NCBI GenBank assembly: GCA_003554965.1
Contig: PWHR01000020.1
Coordinates: 1 to 64,000 of the forward strand
Origin: Thermoplasmata archaeon
GTDB taxonomy: Archaea > Thermoplasmatota > Thermoplasmata > Halarchaeoplasmatales > Halarchaeoplasmataceae
DNA length: 64,000 nt
Reading direction: 5' to 3'
Positions 37,731 through 46,966 of this stretch are shown one piece after another. Below the pieces are notes generated by a model, which saw nothing but the letters and a program-made list of their open reading frames with translations, was not told where the DNA came from and searched no databases. Within the stretch, counting starts at the first letter, position 1. Each line of letters opens with the position of its first letter. The position numbers were made by a program, and so were the translations under genes.

Positions 37731-38186
37731 ATGGGGCCAAAAAGTAAAGAAGAGGATGAAGGAAACTTCATCGTTCCGATCGACAAGTTCAACTTAAGCA
37801 TACTATCTTCGATAGCTTTTGGTTTCATATTGATGGTTATTGGATTAATCGTTGATGGTTCTCTTGGTTTTCATTTTATGTTTGCTCTAGGTGTTTCTAT
37901 AGCAATGGGCACGTTGATTGGATACGCTGCCTATCTCTATTTGGACTCCCCGATGGGCATACTACTGGGGTTGGTAATCGGACTATTTATACCTCCTTTA
38001 GTCTCAGCACTGATCAAGGGCCCAGAATCTTCATACTTTGCGGCTATACTAGGTCCTGCTATTGGATCAGTGATCGGAGGCTTGATGGATAGAATAAGTG
38101 AAGACAGGGAAAGGATGGAACTCGATAGATCATCAAGCTACGGATCTGATCCATACCAACAAAGAGACCAGTTTCAAAAGGAATAG
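37731..38186 (+). CDS. Small membrane protein with four helices, upstream of the FtsZ paralogue
   Basis: 151 residues with four hydrophobic segments (LSSIAFGFILMVIGLIVDG, FALGVSIAMGTLIGYAAYLY, MGILLGLVIGLFIPPLVSAL, AILGPAIGSVIGGLMDR) rich in glycine, and a polar C-terminal tail. It resembles no family I know. A GGTGGTAGAAG stretch before the ATG gives a ribosome site. The gene ends 31 bases before the FtsZ-like start, so a functional link (a membrane anchor) is possible but inferred from position only. Confidence 0.6.
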   Translation: MGPKSKEEDEGNFIVPIDKFNLSILSSIAFGFILMVIGLIVDGSLGFHFMFALGVSIAMGTLIGYAAYLYLDSPMGILLGLVIGLFIPPLVSALIKGPESSYFAAILGPAIGSVIGGLMDRISEDRERMELDRSSSYGSDPYQQRDQFQKE

Positions 38187-38217
38187 TTTTTATCTGATTA
38201 ATACATATGGCGATACG

Positions 38218-39147
38218 ATGGTTTCGGTAAAAAGATTCGGTTCCGAAAGCACAGATCTTAAAAAAAGGCCAGATACCCTGGCTTTAGGCATTGGAGGAGC
38301 CGGTAGGAATATAATCTCCGAAGTCAATTCAAAATCACTATCCAATATAAAGATGTATGAGATCGGAACTTCGAAAAGAAAAACTGAAACATCGTTCATC
38401 AGTATTTCGAAAGACGACTTAAAAGAAGCCTACGAATCCGACATCGCTTTTGGAAATAGACCTTTGACAGCATCAGAAAACAGGATAAGTCGAAGAATAA
38501 TGTCCCCTGATCTTTTTTATCTCATATCAGGCCTCGGTGGAGAAACCGGTAGCTGGGGTTCAAAGGTGTGTGCTGAGATGACTGAAAAGTTTAGTGCTTT
38601 TACGTTAGGGTTTTTTGCGAAACCTTTTGAATGTGAAAATAAAAATCGGCGAGATTTCGCTGATAAGGTGCAAAAACAGATACAGCAGCACCTCGATGTA
38701 GCTGCTATCTTTCCTAACAGTAAACTTCTAGAGATAAATCCACATCTGCCCATAAAAAAGGCATTTCAGGTGATGAACTCGATAATCAGGCTCCCTATGG
38801 AGGAGCTTAACGGCGTCATGACTAAAAAGGATATAACTAACTTGAAGGATTTTTGTGAAGGCATAGCCGAGTTCAGGATCGGAGCAGGATATGGGAAAGG
38901 TAGGGAAAGAGGGAAAAGAGCTTCTAAAGAAGCTTTAAGATCACCTTGGCTCAATGATTTTGAGAAATACCAAACCGTTCTTGCCGTAGTCACTAGCGGA
39001 AAGGGAAGTGGAGAGATAGAAGCTCAGGACGCTATAGAAGAGATAGTTAAAAAGTGGCCAGAAGCTAATATCCTCTGGGGACTCAGGAAAGACCCGAGCA
39101 TAGGAAAGAGAACGAGAGTAACCATCCTAGCTGGAACTAAAGGATAA
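38218..39147 (+). CDS. Divergent FtsZ/tubulin-superfamily paralogue
   Basis: 309 residues from the ATG at 38218. FtsZ landmarks are present in order: LALGIGGAGRNIISEV (first GTP loop), LISGLGGETGSWGSKVCAEM where FtsZ has GGGTGTG, LGFFAKPFECENKNRRDFA, and AAIFPNSKLLEI. The region that in FtsZ carries the catalytic T7 loop (NxDFADV) reads TNLKDFCEGIAEFRIGAG, so the catalytic residues are altered. It could be a non-hydrolysing or atypical GTPase, distinct from CetZ and cell-division FtsZ. TTATCTGATTAATAC upstream may be a promoter; a small membrane protein gene precedes it. Confidence 0.8.
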   Translation: MVSVKRFGSESTDLKKRPDTLALGIGGAGRNIISEVNSKSLSNIKMYEIGTSKRKTETSFISISKDDLKEAYESDIAFGNRPLTASENRISRRIMSPDLFYLISGLGGETGSWGSKVCAEMTEKFSAFTLGFFAKPFECENKNRRDFADKVQKQIQQHLDVAAIFPNSKLLEINPHLPIKKAFQVMNSIIRLPMEELNGVMTKKDITNLKDFCEGIAEFRIGAGYGKGRERGKRASKEALRSPWLNDFEKYQTVLAVVTSGKGSGEIEAQDAIEEIVKKWPEANILWGLRKDPSIGKRTRVTILAGTKG

Positions 39148-39184
39148 GTCTAAGTTCAATGTAATTAATTTCAGACGATTTTAG

Positions 39185-39475
39185 CTAACCAAAAACGGTC
39201 CCTACACCTTCAGCTGCTGCCTCTTCTTCCTCTTTGATTTTTTCTCTTACTTCTTCTTTGTTGTCAGCCACTTTGACTTCGTTTTCCTCGAACATTTCCT
39301 TCGCTTTTTCTACAGCCTTTTCATCACCTTCGACCATGACATAGGTGATATCCTCTTTGAACCCTAAACTCTCGCCTTCCTTGACATCGGTGTTCTGTCT
39401 ACTGATTAGATCGTCGCTCAATATATCATCGATAACTTCCATCTGTTCGGATTTTACCTCGAATACTTCATACAT
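39185..39475 (-). CDS. Hypothetical small acidic protein
   Basis: 96 residues from MYEVFEVKSEQMEVID. The visible parts are a ferredoxin-like small fold pattern (DITYVMVEGDEKAVEKAKEMF) and an acidic, alanine-rich tail. No family is recognised. The track begins 17 codons earlier; the ATG at 39475 is the better start because the N-terminal extension overlaps the upstream gene. It converges with the FtsZ-like gene. Confidence 0.6.
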   Translation of the reverse strand: MYEVFEVKSEQMEVIDDILSDDLISRQNTDVKEGESLGFKEDITYVMVEGDEKAVEKAKEMFEENEVKVADNKEEVREKIKEEEEAAAEGVGTVFG

Positions 39476-39522
39476 GGTAATCAAAGGGTTACAAAAGTTG
39501 TAGAATAAAAATATTTCTATTC

Positions 39523-39708
39523 TCATTCGTAGGGTGGCTGGCTTTTTTGATAAGTTAACGGCAATATTATCAAAAAGATCCCCACTATAGCCATCCCTAC
39601 CGAGATCACATCCGGCAAATCAAAGAGAATTGAAACCGCGATGGACAGAACAAAAAATAGACCTCCTAACATAAGGATGAATACTTTTGCATAGTTATCA
39701 ACTAACAT
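39523..39708 (-). CDS. Hypothetical small membrane protein
   Basis: 61 residues with two membrane helices (VFILMLGGLFFVLSIAVSIL and ISVGMAIVGIFLIILPL) and a short Pro/Tyr tail. No family is recognised. It lies 47 bases before the acidic hypothetical gene on the same strand. From 39709 to 39990 I see no gene, only the promoter of the aminotransferase. Confidence 0.5.
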   Translation of the reverse strand: MLVDNYAKVFILMLGGLFFVLSIAVSILFDLPDVISVGMAIVGIFLIILPLTYQKSQPPYE

Positions 39709-39952
39709 GAGTATCTATCGAAAATGATATACCCTTATGTATTTAATCTTTTTTCAAGCTCTTCATTCTTCATTGTAGCATCCCAAAATCAAAAGAAAAA
39801 CTTTGATCTCTAAAAATCAGGAGAGATCTTTAAAAAATTAGTAATGGTTATTAAAATCCGCTTCGATACGATGTAAGGCTCTCAATTATAACGGTCCTTC
39901 AAGAGATAGACCTTTCAAAAAGCGATTTCACATATCAGGATCTCAAGAAAGG

Positions 39953-39960
39953 TTTATATG
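39953..39960 (+). promoter_or_regulatory. TATA box for the class III aminotransferase at 39991
   Basis: TTTATATG lies about 31-38 bases upstream of the ATG. Transcription would start around 39985, leaving a leader of only a few bases. Confidence 0.55.
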
Positions 39961-39990
39961 CATACACACCGATAGACTTGGTGTCTTAAG

Positions 39991-41322
39991 ATGACAGAAG
40001 AGTGGAGTAGAAAGATCGCTACCAATACGATACCGGGTCCCAAATCAAAGGAGATATTGAAAAGAAAGGTGGACTGCGTACCCGACGGTATATCCATAGC
40101 CCATGAGATAATAGCGGATAAAGCTTATGGTCCCTATATAAAAGATGTAGACGGAAATATTTTCATAGACTTCGCCGGCGGTATCGCCGTGATCAACGCA
40201 GGGCATTCCAACCCAAAGATATTAGATGCCATGAAAAGACAGGTCGATCGATTCACTCATACTCAGGCTTACAAGGTGCCTTATGAGAAATACATAGAGT
40301 TGGCAGAGAAGATCATCTCTATCTCTCCCATAAAGGGAGAGAACAAAAAATGCTATTTTGCCAATTCAGGCGCTGAAGCCGTAGAGAACGCGATAAGGGT
40401 GGCAAGACATCATAAAAATGCACCCAGGATCATCCGCTTCACCAACTCATTTCACGGCAGGACTTCACTCACTATGGGGCTCACCGCTAACTCCACTTAC
40501 AAGAAAGGCGCATTCCCAGAAGACTCTTATGTCGATATAGCTCCTTTTCCAGATCCAAACGAATTTCCTGGAACTGAAAGAGAATGCATAGAGTATTCCA
40601 TCGATTACCTTGAATATCTGGTGGAAACGGAGTGTTCACCGGAAGAGACCGCCGCCGTAATCATAGAACCAGTTCAGGGCGAAGGGGGATATCTTGAAGC
40701 CCCCCAGAAGTTTATGAACCATTTGAGAGATGTCTGTGACAGACACGAGATAGCTCTGATAACGGACGAGGTTCAGAGCGGGGTCGGACGAACAGGGAAA
40801 TTCTGGGCATCCGAGCACTACGATGTAGAACCAGACATAATCACCTTCGGTAAATCCATAGCTAACGGACTGCCTCTGAGTGGTATAGTAGGAAGAAAAA
40901 AAATTTTAGATTCGGTCCATCCAGGCGGTATCGGAGGCACATACGGAGGCAATCCGGTCGCATGTTCCGCAGCTTTAGCCACCATAGACGAGATAAACGA
41001 AAACTTGGATCACGCTCAGATGATGGGTCAACTCATGAGAGATCATCTCGAAAGATTAAAGAAAAGATTCGATCTCATAGATGAGCTTAGAGGTATCGGA
41101 CCCATGATAGGTATAGTTTTGAGAGATCAGGAAGGCGAAGCTTTACCCGATGCTACGGAAGAAGTCATCGATCGGTCTAGAGAAAAAGGACTGCTGCTTT
41201 TGAAATCGGGTATCAAAGGCAACGTAATAAGGATATGCGGTCCTATCCTTATGACAACCTCTGAGATAATCGAAGAGGCCATGAGCATACTGGAAGAGGC
41301 TCTGGAAAAGGTCTCTACTTGA
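39991..41322 (+). CDS. Class III aminotransferase (4-aminobutyrate/ornithine aminotransferase-like)
   Basis: 443 residues, PLP-dependent fold type I. The substrate loop is IDFAGGIAVINAGHSNPK, FANSGAEAVENAIRVARHH binds the cofactor phosphate, ITDEVQSGVGRTGKFWA holds the PLP-nitrogen Asp, and FGKSIANGLPLSG supplies the Schiff-base Lys. Archaeal members act as 4-aminobutyrate or ornithine aminotransferases, or as amino-acid racemases, so the substrate is uncertain. It converges with the dehydrogenase-like gene, ending 10 bases from it, and opens the catabolic island. Confidence 0.9.
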   Translation: MTEEWSRKIATNTIPGPKSKEILKRKVDCVPDGISIAHEIIADKAYGPYIKDVDGNIFIDFAGGIAVINAGHSNPKILDAMKRQVDRFTHTQAYKVPYEKYIELAEKIISISPIKGENKKCYFANSGAEAVENAIRVARHHKNAPRIIRFTNSFHGRTSLTMGLTANSTYKKGAFPEDSYVDIAPFPDPNEFPGTERECIEYSIDYLEYLVETECSPEETAAVIIEPVQGEGGYLEAPQKFMNHLRDVCDRHEIALITDEVQSGVGRTGKFWASEHYDVEPDIITFGKSIANGLPLSGIVGRKKILDSVHPGGIGGTYGGNPVACSAALATIDEINENLDHAQMMGQLMRDHLERLKKRFDLIDELRGIGPMIGIVLRDQEGEALPDATEEVIDRSREKGLLLLKSGIKGNVIRICGPILMTTSEIIEEAMSILEEALEKVST

Positions 41323-41331
41323 TCTGCACGA

Positions 41332-42555
41332 TCAACTTAGGACCTTCTCCTCTCTAGAGATGACTTTGAAGTGTCTTTTACCCAACTCTTTGAAGAAGCT
41401 CTCCGTATCGATACACTCCTCAGGAGCCCATAAACCGGGTTCTATCTCTCCATGACCCAACATCTGCGCGCATATCGAAGCAGGTATCGATGTATCGGCT
41501 TCACTGTATTCTGAATAAAGCTCGTGCGGCTCTCTTATTATATCCACGATGCTCCGAACTTTAACTCCGTTCTTTTCTCCTTCGACCTTCGCTCTGTAAA
41601 TGCTGTAACCCTGGACCTCTTCCATCGACTCTGGCTCCATTATCTTGTCATCGTTAACTTCTTTATTCTTCCTCGTCAATCTCTCCAAAAAAGCTACAGG
41701 ATCGATCTTCAAGTTCTCTATCTCCACCGAATCCACTCTTCCGAAGCCGACAGCTACCAAAGAACGCATGACGGTATTCAGACTCTCCGTAGGCCACAAT
41801 CTCCAAGTCACTTCCTGTATTCCTTTATCCTCAAAAGATTCAGGGAGTGTCGCAGGTTCCGAATGGATGGTGTGGAAAGTGTTCAATTTACCGAACGGAT
41901 CCGGAAAAGAAACCGTCTTTTCACCACTGCAGGGTTCCTTCTCGACATACTCACCATCGATGAACTGAGTGGACTTGGCCGCGAATTCATCTATGAGCGT
42001 GTGTATAGAATAAGGAGGAACAAAAGTCGAGATCTCTACTTCTGACTTATCACCCGCTACTTCTTTACCCGCCCAGTAGAGCTCGATCTTTTTCACTTTA
42101 TCGTATCCTTCGGCGCCGTGTTTCGCCAATACGTTAGTCATGCCAGGAGCGGATCCCATCCCTAAAACACCCGGAACACCTTTATCCATAAACTCCTGCT
42201 CCATCTCTTTCTGTTTCAGTGTTGTATGGAAGAGTCCGCCAAGATCCATGTAAGCGGTCCCGGTCTCAAGGCACATCTTAGTTATGTTCATCTGAAATCC
42301 AGCCAGCGTAGGCACGCAGTTGACACAAACGTCGAAGTTTTTTAACAACTCCATTGTTTCATCCCTATCCGAAACATCCACTTCTTCAGCCACGAGCCTC
42401 TCGTCGTCTAAATCCTCAACGATGTCCGAAGCTCTCTCAAGTTCATGATCGCTGACCACTATCTTTTCGATGTCTTGACTAGAGTGCTCAGAAACTAAAT
42501 CTCTCACAATACCAGTACCCATAGCCCCACCACCACCTAACAAAATCATTTTCAT
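41332..42555 (-). CDS. Saccharopine/lysine dehydrogenase-like NAD(P) oxidoreductase
   Basis: 407 residues. An N-terminal Rossmann fold (ILLGGGGAMGTGIVRDLV, VVSDHELERA) and VCVNCVPTLAGFQMNITKMC, AYMDLGG and GVLGMGSAPGMTNVLAKHGA match the saccharopine dehydrogenase NADP-binding family, which includes lysine 6-dehydrogenase. A C-terminal PASICAQMLGHGEIEPGLWAPEE block is typical. It could oxidise lysine or a related diamino acid. It diverges from the aldehyde dehydrogenase gene, whose ATG is 112 bases away, so the two share a promoter region. Confidence 0.8.
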   Translation of the reverse strand: MKMILLGGGGAMGTGIVRDLVSEHSSQDIEKIVVSDHELERASDIVEDLDDERLVAEEVDVSDRDETMELLKNFDVCVNCVPTLAGFQMNITKMCLETGTAYMDLGGLFHTTLKQKEMEQEFMDKGVPGVLGMGSAPGMTNVLAKHGAEGYDKVKKIELYWAGKEVAGDKSEVEISTFVPPYSIHTLIDEFAAKSTQFIDGEYVEKEPCSGEKTVSFPDPFGKLNTFHTIHSEPATLPESFEDKGIQEVTWRLWPTESLNTVMRSLVAVGFGRVDSVEIENLKIDPVAFLERLTRKNKEVNDDKIMEPESMEEVQGYSIYRAKVEGEKNGVKVRSIVDIIREPHELYSEYSEADTSIPASICAQMLGHGEIEPGLWAPEECIDTESFFKELGKRHFKVISREEKVLS

Positions 42556-42667
42556 CTATATCACCTTTCCTTCTATCGTGATTCTTTTAGATAAATGTTT
42601 GTGTGACTTCTCTAGAAAGATTGATATACTGAAAAATGCCTATACTGTGTTTGCTAAAGGTGATAAT

Positions 42668-44128
42668 ATGGTAGAAAAAATGAAGATGTACATAGATGGT
42701 GAGTGGGTGGACTCTGAAAGCGGAGAAACTTTTAAGAACGTGAGTCCTGCAACGGGTGAGGTGATCGCTGAGATAGCGAAGGGAACTAGAAAAGATGTTA
42801 GAAAAGCTGTGAAAGCCGCTAAAGAGGCGCAAAAAGAATTAGAAAAATTCACGATACATGATATGGAGGATTATTGGAACAAAGTCATAGAGATACTAGA
42901 ACCAAAACTCGAAGAATATGCTGAGGAACTTTCTATGGAGAACGGAAAACCCATCACAGAGGCAAAGGAAGAAGTCTTTGAAGTCAGAGACAACATCGAA
43001 CTCGCCATGGAGGACGTCAAGCACATGGAGAACGAAGTGATCGACGGATATCTCCAACCGGACCGAAAGTACATGGTTCAAAGAGTCCCTCTTGGGGTGG
43101 TCGGTATAATCACACCTTGGAACTACCCGATGGTCATGCCCGCCGAATTCATCCCACACGCTATAATGTGTGGAAATGCGGTCGTTTACAAACCCGCTAG
43201 CAACACACCTCTAGGCGGATTAAGGTTCGTAGAAGCGATGGCAGATGTTCTTAAAGACAGCGATCTCCCTTCAGGGATGATAAATATCGTAACTGGTCCA
43301 GGATCGGAAGTCGGAAACGAGATAGCCGCAAATGATATGGTGGACGGTATCTGCCTGGTAGGTGAAGTTGGTACAGGAAAGAAAATCATCGAAGCTGGTG
43401 GACTAAAAAAGATAACGCTAGAACTCGGCGGAAACGATCCCCTGATCGTCATGGATGACGCCGATCTGGAGAAAGCTGCAGAAGATACTGTCCAAGGGTG
43501 CTGTGGAAACGCCGGACAGGTCTGCTGTGCCAATGAAAGGATTTTAGTTCATGAGGACGTTCACGACGAATTCGTCGAACTCGTCGTCGAAAAGACGAAA
43601 GATGTCAAGCTAGGTGATCCCCTTGAAGAAGATACGGGTATCGGTGCGATGAACAATGAGGATACGCTCCAAAAGGTCGAAAAGCATGTTGAAGATGCGA
43701 AAAAGAAAGGAGCCGACATACTTTTGGGATGCAAGAGAGCCGATGGATTTCCAACTGACCTCTACTACGAACCAGGAGTGATAGACAACGTGACTAGAGA
43801 CATGCTCCTGCACCAGGAAGAAACTTTCGGTCCCGTAGCTCCGATCATGACTTTTTCTTCGAGAGAGGAAGCGATAGAGATAGCAAACGATCAGGATTAC
43901 GGTCTAAGTTCCGCAATACACACCACTGGTCTCTCGAACGCTATATATCTTTCTGATAAGCTGGAGGCCGGTAACGTGATCATAAACGGACCGGTCCTCA
44001 CATGGGATATAAACCATCCCTGGGCCGGCGTCAAAGACAGCGGGATAGGAGCCACGGGAGGAAAATGGAGCGTCAGAGCATTCACTGACATAAAAGAAAT
44101 CCAGATTCCTTGGAAAGATCTAGATTGA
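42668..44128 (+). CDS. NAD(P)+-dependent aldehyde dehydrogenase
   Basis: About 486 residues. IITPWNYPMVMPAE, LVGEVGTGKKI, LELGGNDPLIVMDDADL (general-base Glu) and GNAGQVCCANERI (catalytic Cys) are the standard ALDH motifs; QEETFGPVAPIM and DSGIGATGG close it. It oxidises an aldehyde to the acid. The track's earlier start is unlikely: AAGGTGAT precedes the ATG at 42668. Beside the dehydrogenase-like gene it may oxidise the semialdehyde made in amino-acid breakdown. Confidence 0.92.
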   Translation: MVEKMKMYIDGEWVDSESGETFKNVSPATGEVIAEIAKGTRKDVRKAVKAAKEAQKELEKFTIHDMEDYWNKVIEILEPKLEEYAEELSMENGKPITEAKEEVFEVRDNIELAMEDVKHMENEVIDGYLQPDRKYMVQRVPLGVVGIITPWNYPMVMPAEFIPHAIMCGNAVVYKPASNTPLGGLRFVEAMADVLKDSDLPSGMINIVTGPGSEVGNEIAANDMVDGICLVGEVGTGKKIIEAGGLKKITLELGGNDPLIVMDDADLEKAAEDTVQGCCGNAGQVCCANERILVHEDVHDEFVELVVEKTKDVKLGDPLEEDTGIGAMNNEDTLQKVEKHVEDAKKKGADILLGCKRADGFPTDLYYEPGVIDNVTRDMLLHQEETFGPVAPIMTFSSREEAIEIANDQDYGLSSAIHTTGLSNAIYLSDKLEAGNVIINGPVLTWDINHPWAGVKDSGIGATGGKWSVRAFTDIKEIQIPWKDLD

Positions 44129-44153
44129 ACTTTTTAAAACCTAAACCCTTTCT

Positions 44154-45611
44154 CTATTTTTTCATCCAGCGTCTTATGACAACTTGTCTGTCGGCGAAAA
44201 AGTTGACGATGTCTTTGCCCTGGCCGTGCAGATCCCCAAAAAAAGAATCTTTCATGCCGCCAAAAGGATAATAAGACATGGGAGCAACCACGCCAAGGTT
44301 CACACCGACATTTCCTATCTTGACTCCGTTTCTGAACTCTCTAGCGGCACCTCCTTTTTCGGTGTAGATCGATGCGGCGTTGCCGTACTTATCTTCGTTA
44401 ATCATCTCTACAGCTTCGTCGAGTGTCTCAACACTGTCCAGGCAGACTATAGGACCGAATATCTCCTCATCGAATATCTTCATGCCTTTTTTTGCTTTAA
44501 AGACGGTCGGTCCCAAAAAATAACCCTGATCGTATCCCTCGACTTCGATCTCTCTACCATCCATCAATAGTTCTCCGCCCTCTTGAAGACCCTGCTCTAT
44601 ATCTGATTCTAGCCTTTCCAATGCTTCTTTGGAAACTACAGGTCCCATATCCGCTCCTTCTTCCATACCCTGATCAACCTCTATTTCCCTTGCATGATCT
44701 ATAAATGTCTCTTCTAGTTCAGGATAGATTTCACCGACTCCGAGGACTATAGAACCGGCCAAACATCTCTGTCCAGCGTTGCCAAAACAGGAGTTCATGA
44801 TGTTGGACATGACTGAGTCGAGGTCAACGTCCGGCATGACCACCAAAAAGTTGTTGGCACCGGTCTGGCACTGTACTCTTTTACCCCGGTCAGCAGCCTG
44901 TGAATATATCTCCTTACCCACTGGCGTCGAGCCAACGAAAGTGATTCCTTCGATATCTGGATGAATTATCAACCTCTCACCGACTTCTTTACCTCCGTTG
45001 ATCAGGTTTATAACGCCGTCCGGTAGATCTATCTTTTCATCGATGAGTTCAAAGATCCGCTGTTGAGTTATAGGACACTGTTCGTTCGCCTTCAAAATAA
45101 AAGTGTCTCCTACCGCTACAGCCCAGGGTGCATACCACCAGGGGACCATGGCCGGAAAGTTGAAAGGGGCTATCGTCGCGAAGACACCTAAAGGTCTTCT
45201 CACCGTGTACTCGTCGATGTTTGCCGAAACGTTCTCTGTGAAATCGCCTTTGTTGGATTCTAGAGTGGCGCAGGCTCCTTCGACCATCTGGATGGTCCTT
45301 TCAAGCTCGCCTAGGGCCGATCCATAGACCTTTCCGTGTTCTTCGGTCAATCCTCGAGCGATCCTTTCCTTCTGGTCTTTCAACCCGTGAACTAGTTCAA
45401 AAAGAGGCTCGATCCTCTCGGTCACTGGAATGTTACTCCAAGATTCAAACGCTTCTTTCGCCGCTTCAACACATTCGTCGACTTCTTCAGAAGAGGAAAG
45501 GGGTACCTCAGCGATGACTTCGTCCTTCGCCGGATTCTTAACTTCCCTGACATCTTCAGACCCTGAATTTCTCCATTCTCCACCCACGTAATTTTTCAAT
45601 CTTTTCTTCAT
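44154..45611 (-). CDS. mmsA: Methylmalonate/malonate semialdehyde dehydrogenase (CoA-acylating)
   Basis: 485 residues. The family hallmarks are APFNFPAMVPWWYAPWAVA, GITFVGSTPVGKEIY and GNAGQRCLAGSIVLGVG with the catalytic Cys. At the usual ALDH general-base site the sequence reads QTGANNFLVVMPDVDLD without the Glu, which is a mark of CoA-acylating semialdehyde dehydrogenases. It converts malonate or methylmalonate semialdehyde to acetyl- or propionyl-CoA. It lies 4 bases after the aminotransferase stop, so the pair is an operon. Confidence 0.92.
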   Translation of the reverse strand: MKKRLKNYVGGEWRNSGSEDVREVKNPAKDEVIAEVPLSSSEEVDECVEAAKEAFESWSNIPVTERIEPLFELVHGLKDQKERIARGLTEEHGKVYGSALGELERTIQMVEGACATLESNKGDFTENVSANIDEYTVRRPLGVFATIAPFNFPAMVPWWYAPWAVAVGDTFILKANEQCPITQQRIFELIDEKIDLPDGVINLINGGKEVGERLIIHPDIEGITFVGSTPVGKEIYSQAADRGKRVQCQTGANNFLVVMPDVDLDSVMSNIMNSCFGNAGQRCLAGSIVLGVGEIYPELEETFIDHAREIEVDQGMEEGADMGPVVSKEALERLESDIEQGLQEGGELLMDGREIEVEGYDQGYFLGPTVFKAKKGMKIFDEEIFGPIVCLDSVETLDEAVEMINEDKYGNAASIYTEKGGAAREFRNGVKIGNVGVNLGVVAPMSYYPFGGMKDSFFGDLHGQGKDIVNFFADRQVVIRRWMKK

Positions 45612-45615
45612 CCTA

Positions 45616-46902
45616 TCACCTTAACTCATTCAAACAATCTTCCAATTTTCTCGAAAGGAAATTGATCTCTTCCTCAGTAATTATCAAAGGGGGCTGTACC
45701 CGCAGTACGGACCCGCTAACTCCCCCTTTGCCGATTAGAATTTTCTTCCCTCTCATCATCTTAACGATCTTTTCAGCCTCTTCCACGGCGGGTGCTTTGT
45801 CATCTCTTACGAGCTCGATCCCAAGCATCAGTCCTTTCCCACGCACGTCACCGATCAGCTCATGATCATCTTTGAGTTCCTCGAGTATTTTTCTCGCCTT
45901 TACTCCTTTTTTCTCCGCTTTTTGTGGTATGTTATTTTTCTCCATCTCTTCTATAGTCGCTAAAGAAGCGGCAGCACTCACCGGATTGCCACCGAAGGTC
46001 GATAGATGATCCCCAGGTTCAAATGAGTCTCCTATTTCACTTGTTGCAGTACAGGCGCTGATAGGGAAACCGTTAGCTATTCCTTTAGCCATCGTCATCA
46101 GTTCCGGTTCTATATCAAAGTACTCTATACCGAACAACCTTCCCGTCCTTCCGAATCCAGTTTGAACTTCGTCGGCGATGAATTTTATCTCTTTCGAATC
46201 CAAGATATCCTCAGCTATCTCGAAGTATTCAGTGGGAGGTACTATTATACCGCCCTCTCCGAGTATGGGTTCCATGATGAAAGCTGCAACTTCATTGCTG
46301 GAAGAATACTCGATCACGTGCTCTAAAAATCTAGCGCAATTGATATCACATTCAGGATATTCTTTATCGAAAGGACACCTGAAACAGTAAGGTGCCGGAG
46401 CGAAGGAAACACTCGAAAGGTATGGACCCATATCGTATCTTCTTCTAGCAGCCTGGCCTGTGACGCTTAACGTACCTAAAGTCCTTCCATGGAAAGAACA
46501 CATCAGAGCTATCAACTCGTGCTTTCCCGTCGATTTTCTAGAGAGTTTGAGGGCAGTCTCGATCGCTTCGGCTCCACTGTTACCGAAGAAGGTCTTTTGA
46601 AGATCTCCGGGAGTCACATCAGCTAATTTTTTTGCGAGTTCCACCGCTATCGGAACTTGATATTTGTAATCACACACGTGAACGTACTTTTTTATCTGCT
46701 CGATAGCTCTTTCTTCTACACGGTCATTTCTATGTCCTAGATTAGTAACTGATATACCAGAAAAGCAATCTAGGTAATCATCACCCTCTATATCAGTCAC
46801 CGTAGTACCTTCAGCCTCGGCGACCGCAGGAGGAGGAAGTTCATCAAGCATACTAGTTATCAAATAATCTTCTATATCCCTCTCAAGGTTTTTTTTATCC
46901 AT
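45616..46902 (-). CDS. Class III aminotransferase (beta-alanine/AGXT2-like)
   Basis: 428 residues. FFGNSGAEAIETALKLSR binds PLP phosphate, IADEVQTGFGRTGRLFG gives the ring-nitrogen Asp, and MAKGIANGFPISA the Schiff-base Lys. A cysteine-rich insert (APYCFRCPFDKEYPECDINC) resembles the AGXT2/beta-alanine branch. Pairing with the adjacent CoA-acylating dehydrogenase fits breakdown of beta-alanine or beta-aminoisobutyrate: transamination to the semialdehyde, then CoA-dependent oxidation. Two palindromes upstream may control it. Confidence 0.88.
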   Translation of the reverse strand: MDKKNLERDIEDYLITSMLDELPPPAVAEAEGTTVTDIEGDDYLDCFSGISVTNLGHRNDRVEERAIEQIKKYVHVCDYKYQVPIAVELAKKLADVTPGDLQKTFFGNSGAEAIETALKLSRKSTGKHELIALMCSFHGRTLGTLSVTGQAARRRYDMGPYLSSVSFAPAPYCFRCPFDKEYPECDINCARFLEHVIEYSSSNEVAAFIMEPILGEGGIIVPPTEYFEIAEDILDSKEIKFIADEVQTGFGRTGRLFGIEYFDIEPELMTMAKGIANGFPISACTATSEIGDSFEPGDHLSTFGGNPVSAAASLATIEEMEKNNIPQKAEKKGVKARKILEELKDDHELIGDVRGKGLMLGIELVRDDKAPAVEEAEKIVKMMRGKKILIGKGGVSGSVLRVQPPLIITEEEINFLSRKLEDCLNELR

Positions 46903-46921
46903 AGATTATAGATTCGATTTG

Positions 46922-46935
46922 AAGGTAATAACCTT
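46922..46935. promoter_or_regulatory. Inverted repeat, candidate operator
   Basis: AAGGTAATAACCTT is an inverted repeat (AAGGT, four bases, ACCTT) 20 bases upstream of the aminotransferase ATG. It shares AAGGTAAT with the palindrome at 46967-46978. Confidence 0.4.
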
Positions 46936-46966
46936 TTCGTATAATCTGTAAACCAACGTATACTAA

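Noticed and set aside
41524-42045. 173-residue plus-strand ORF
   Set aside because: Antisense to the saccharopine dehydrogenase-like gene; no family pattern.
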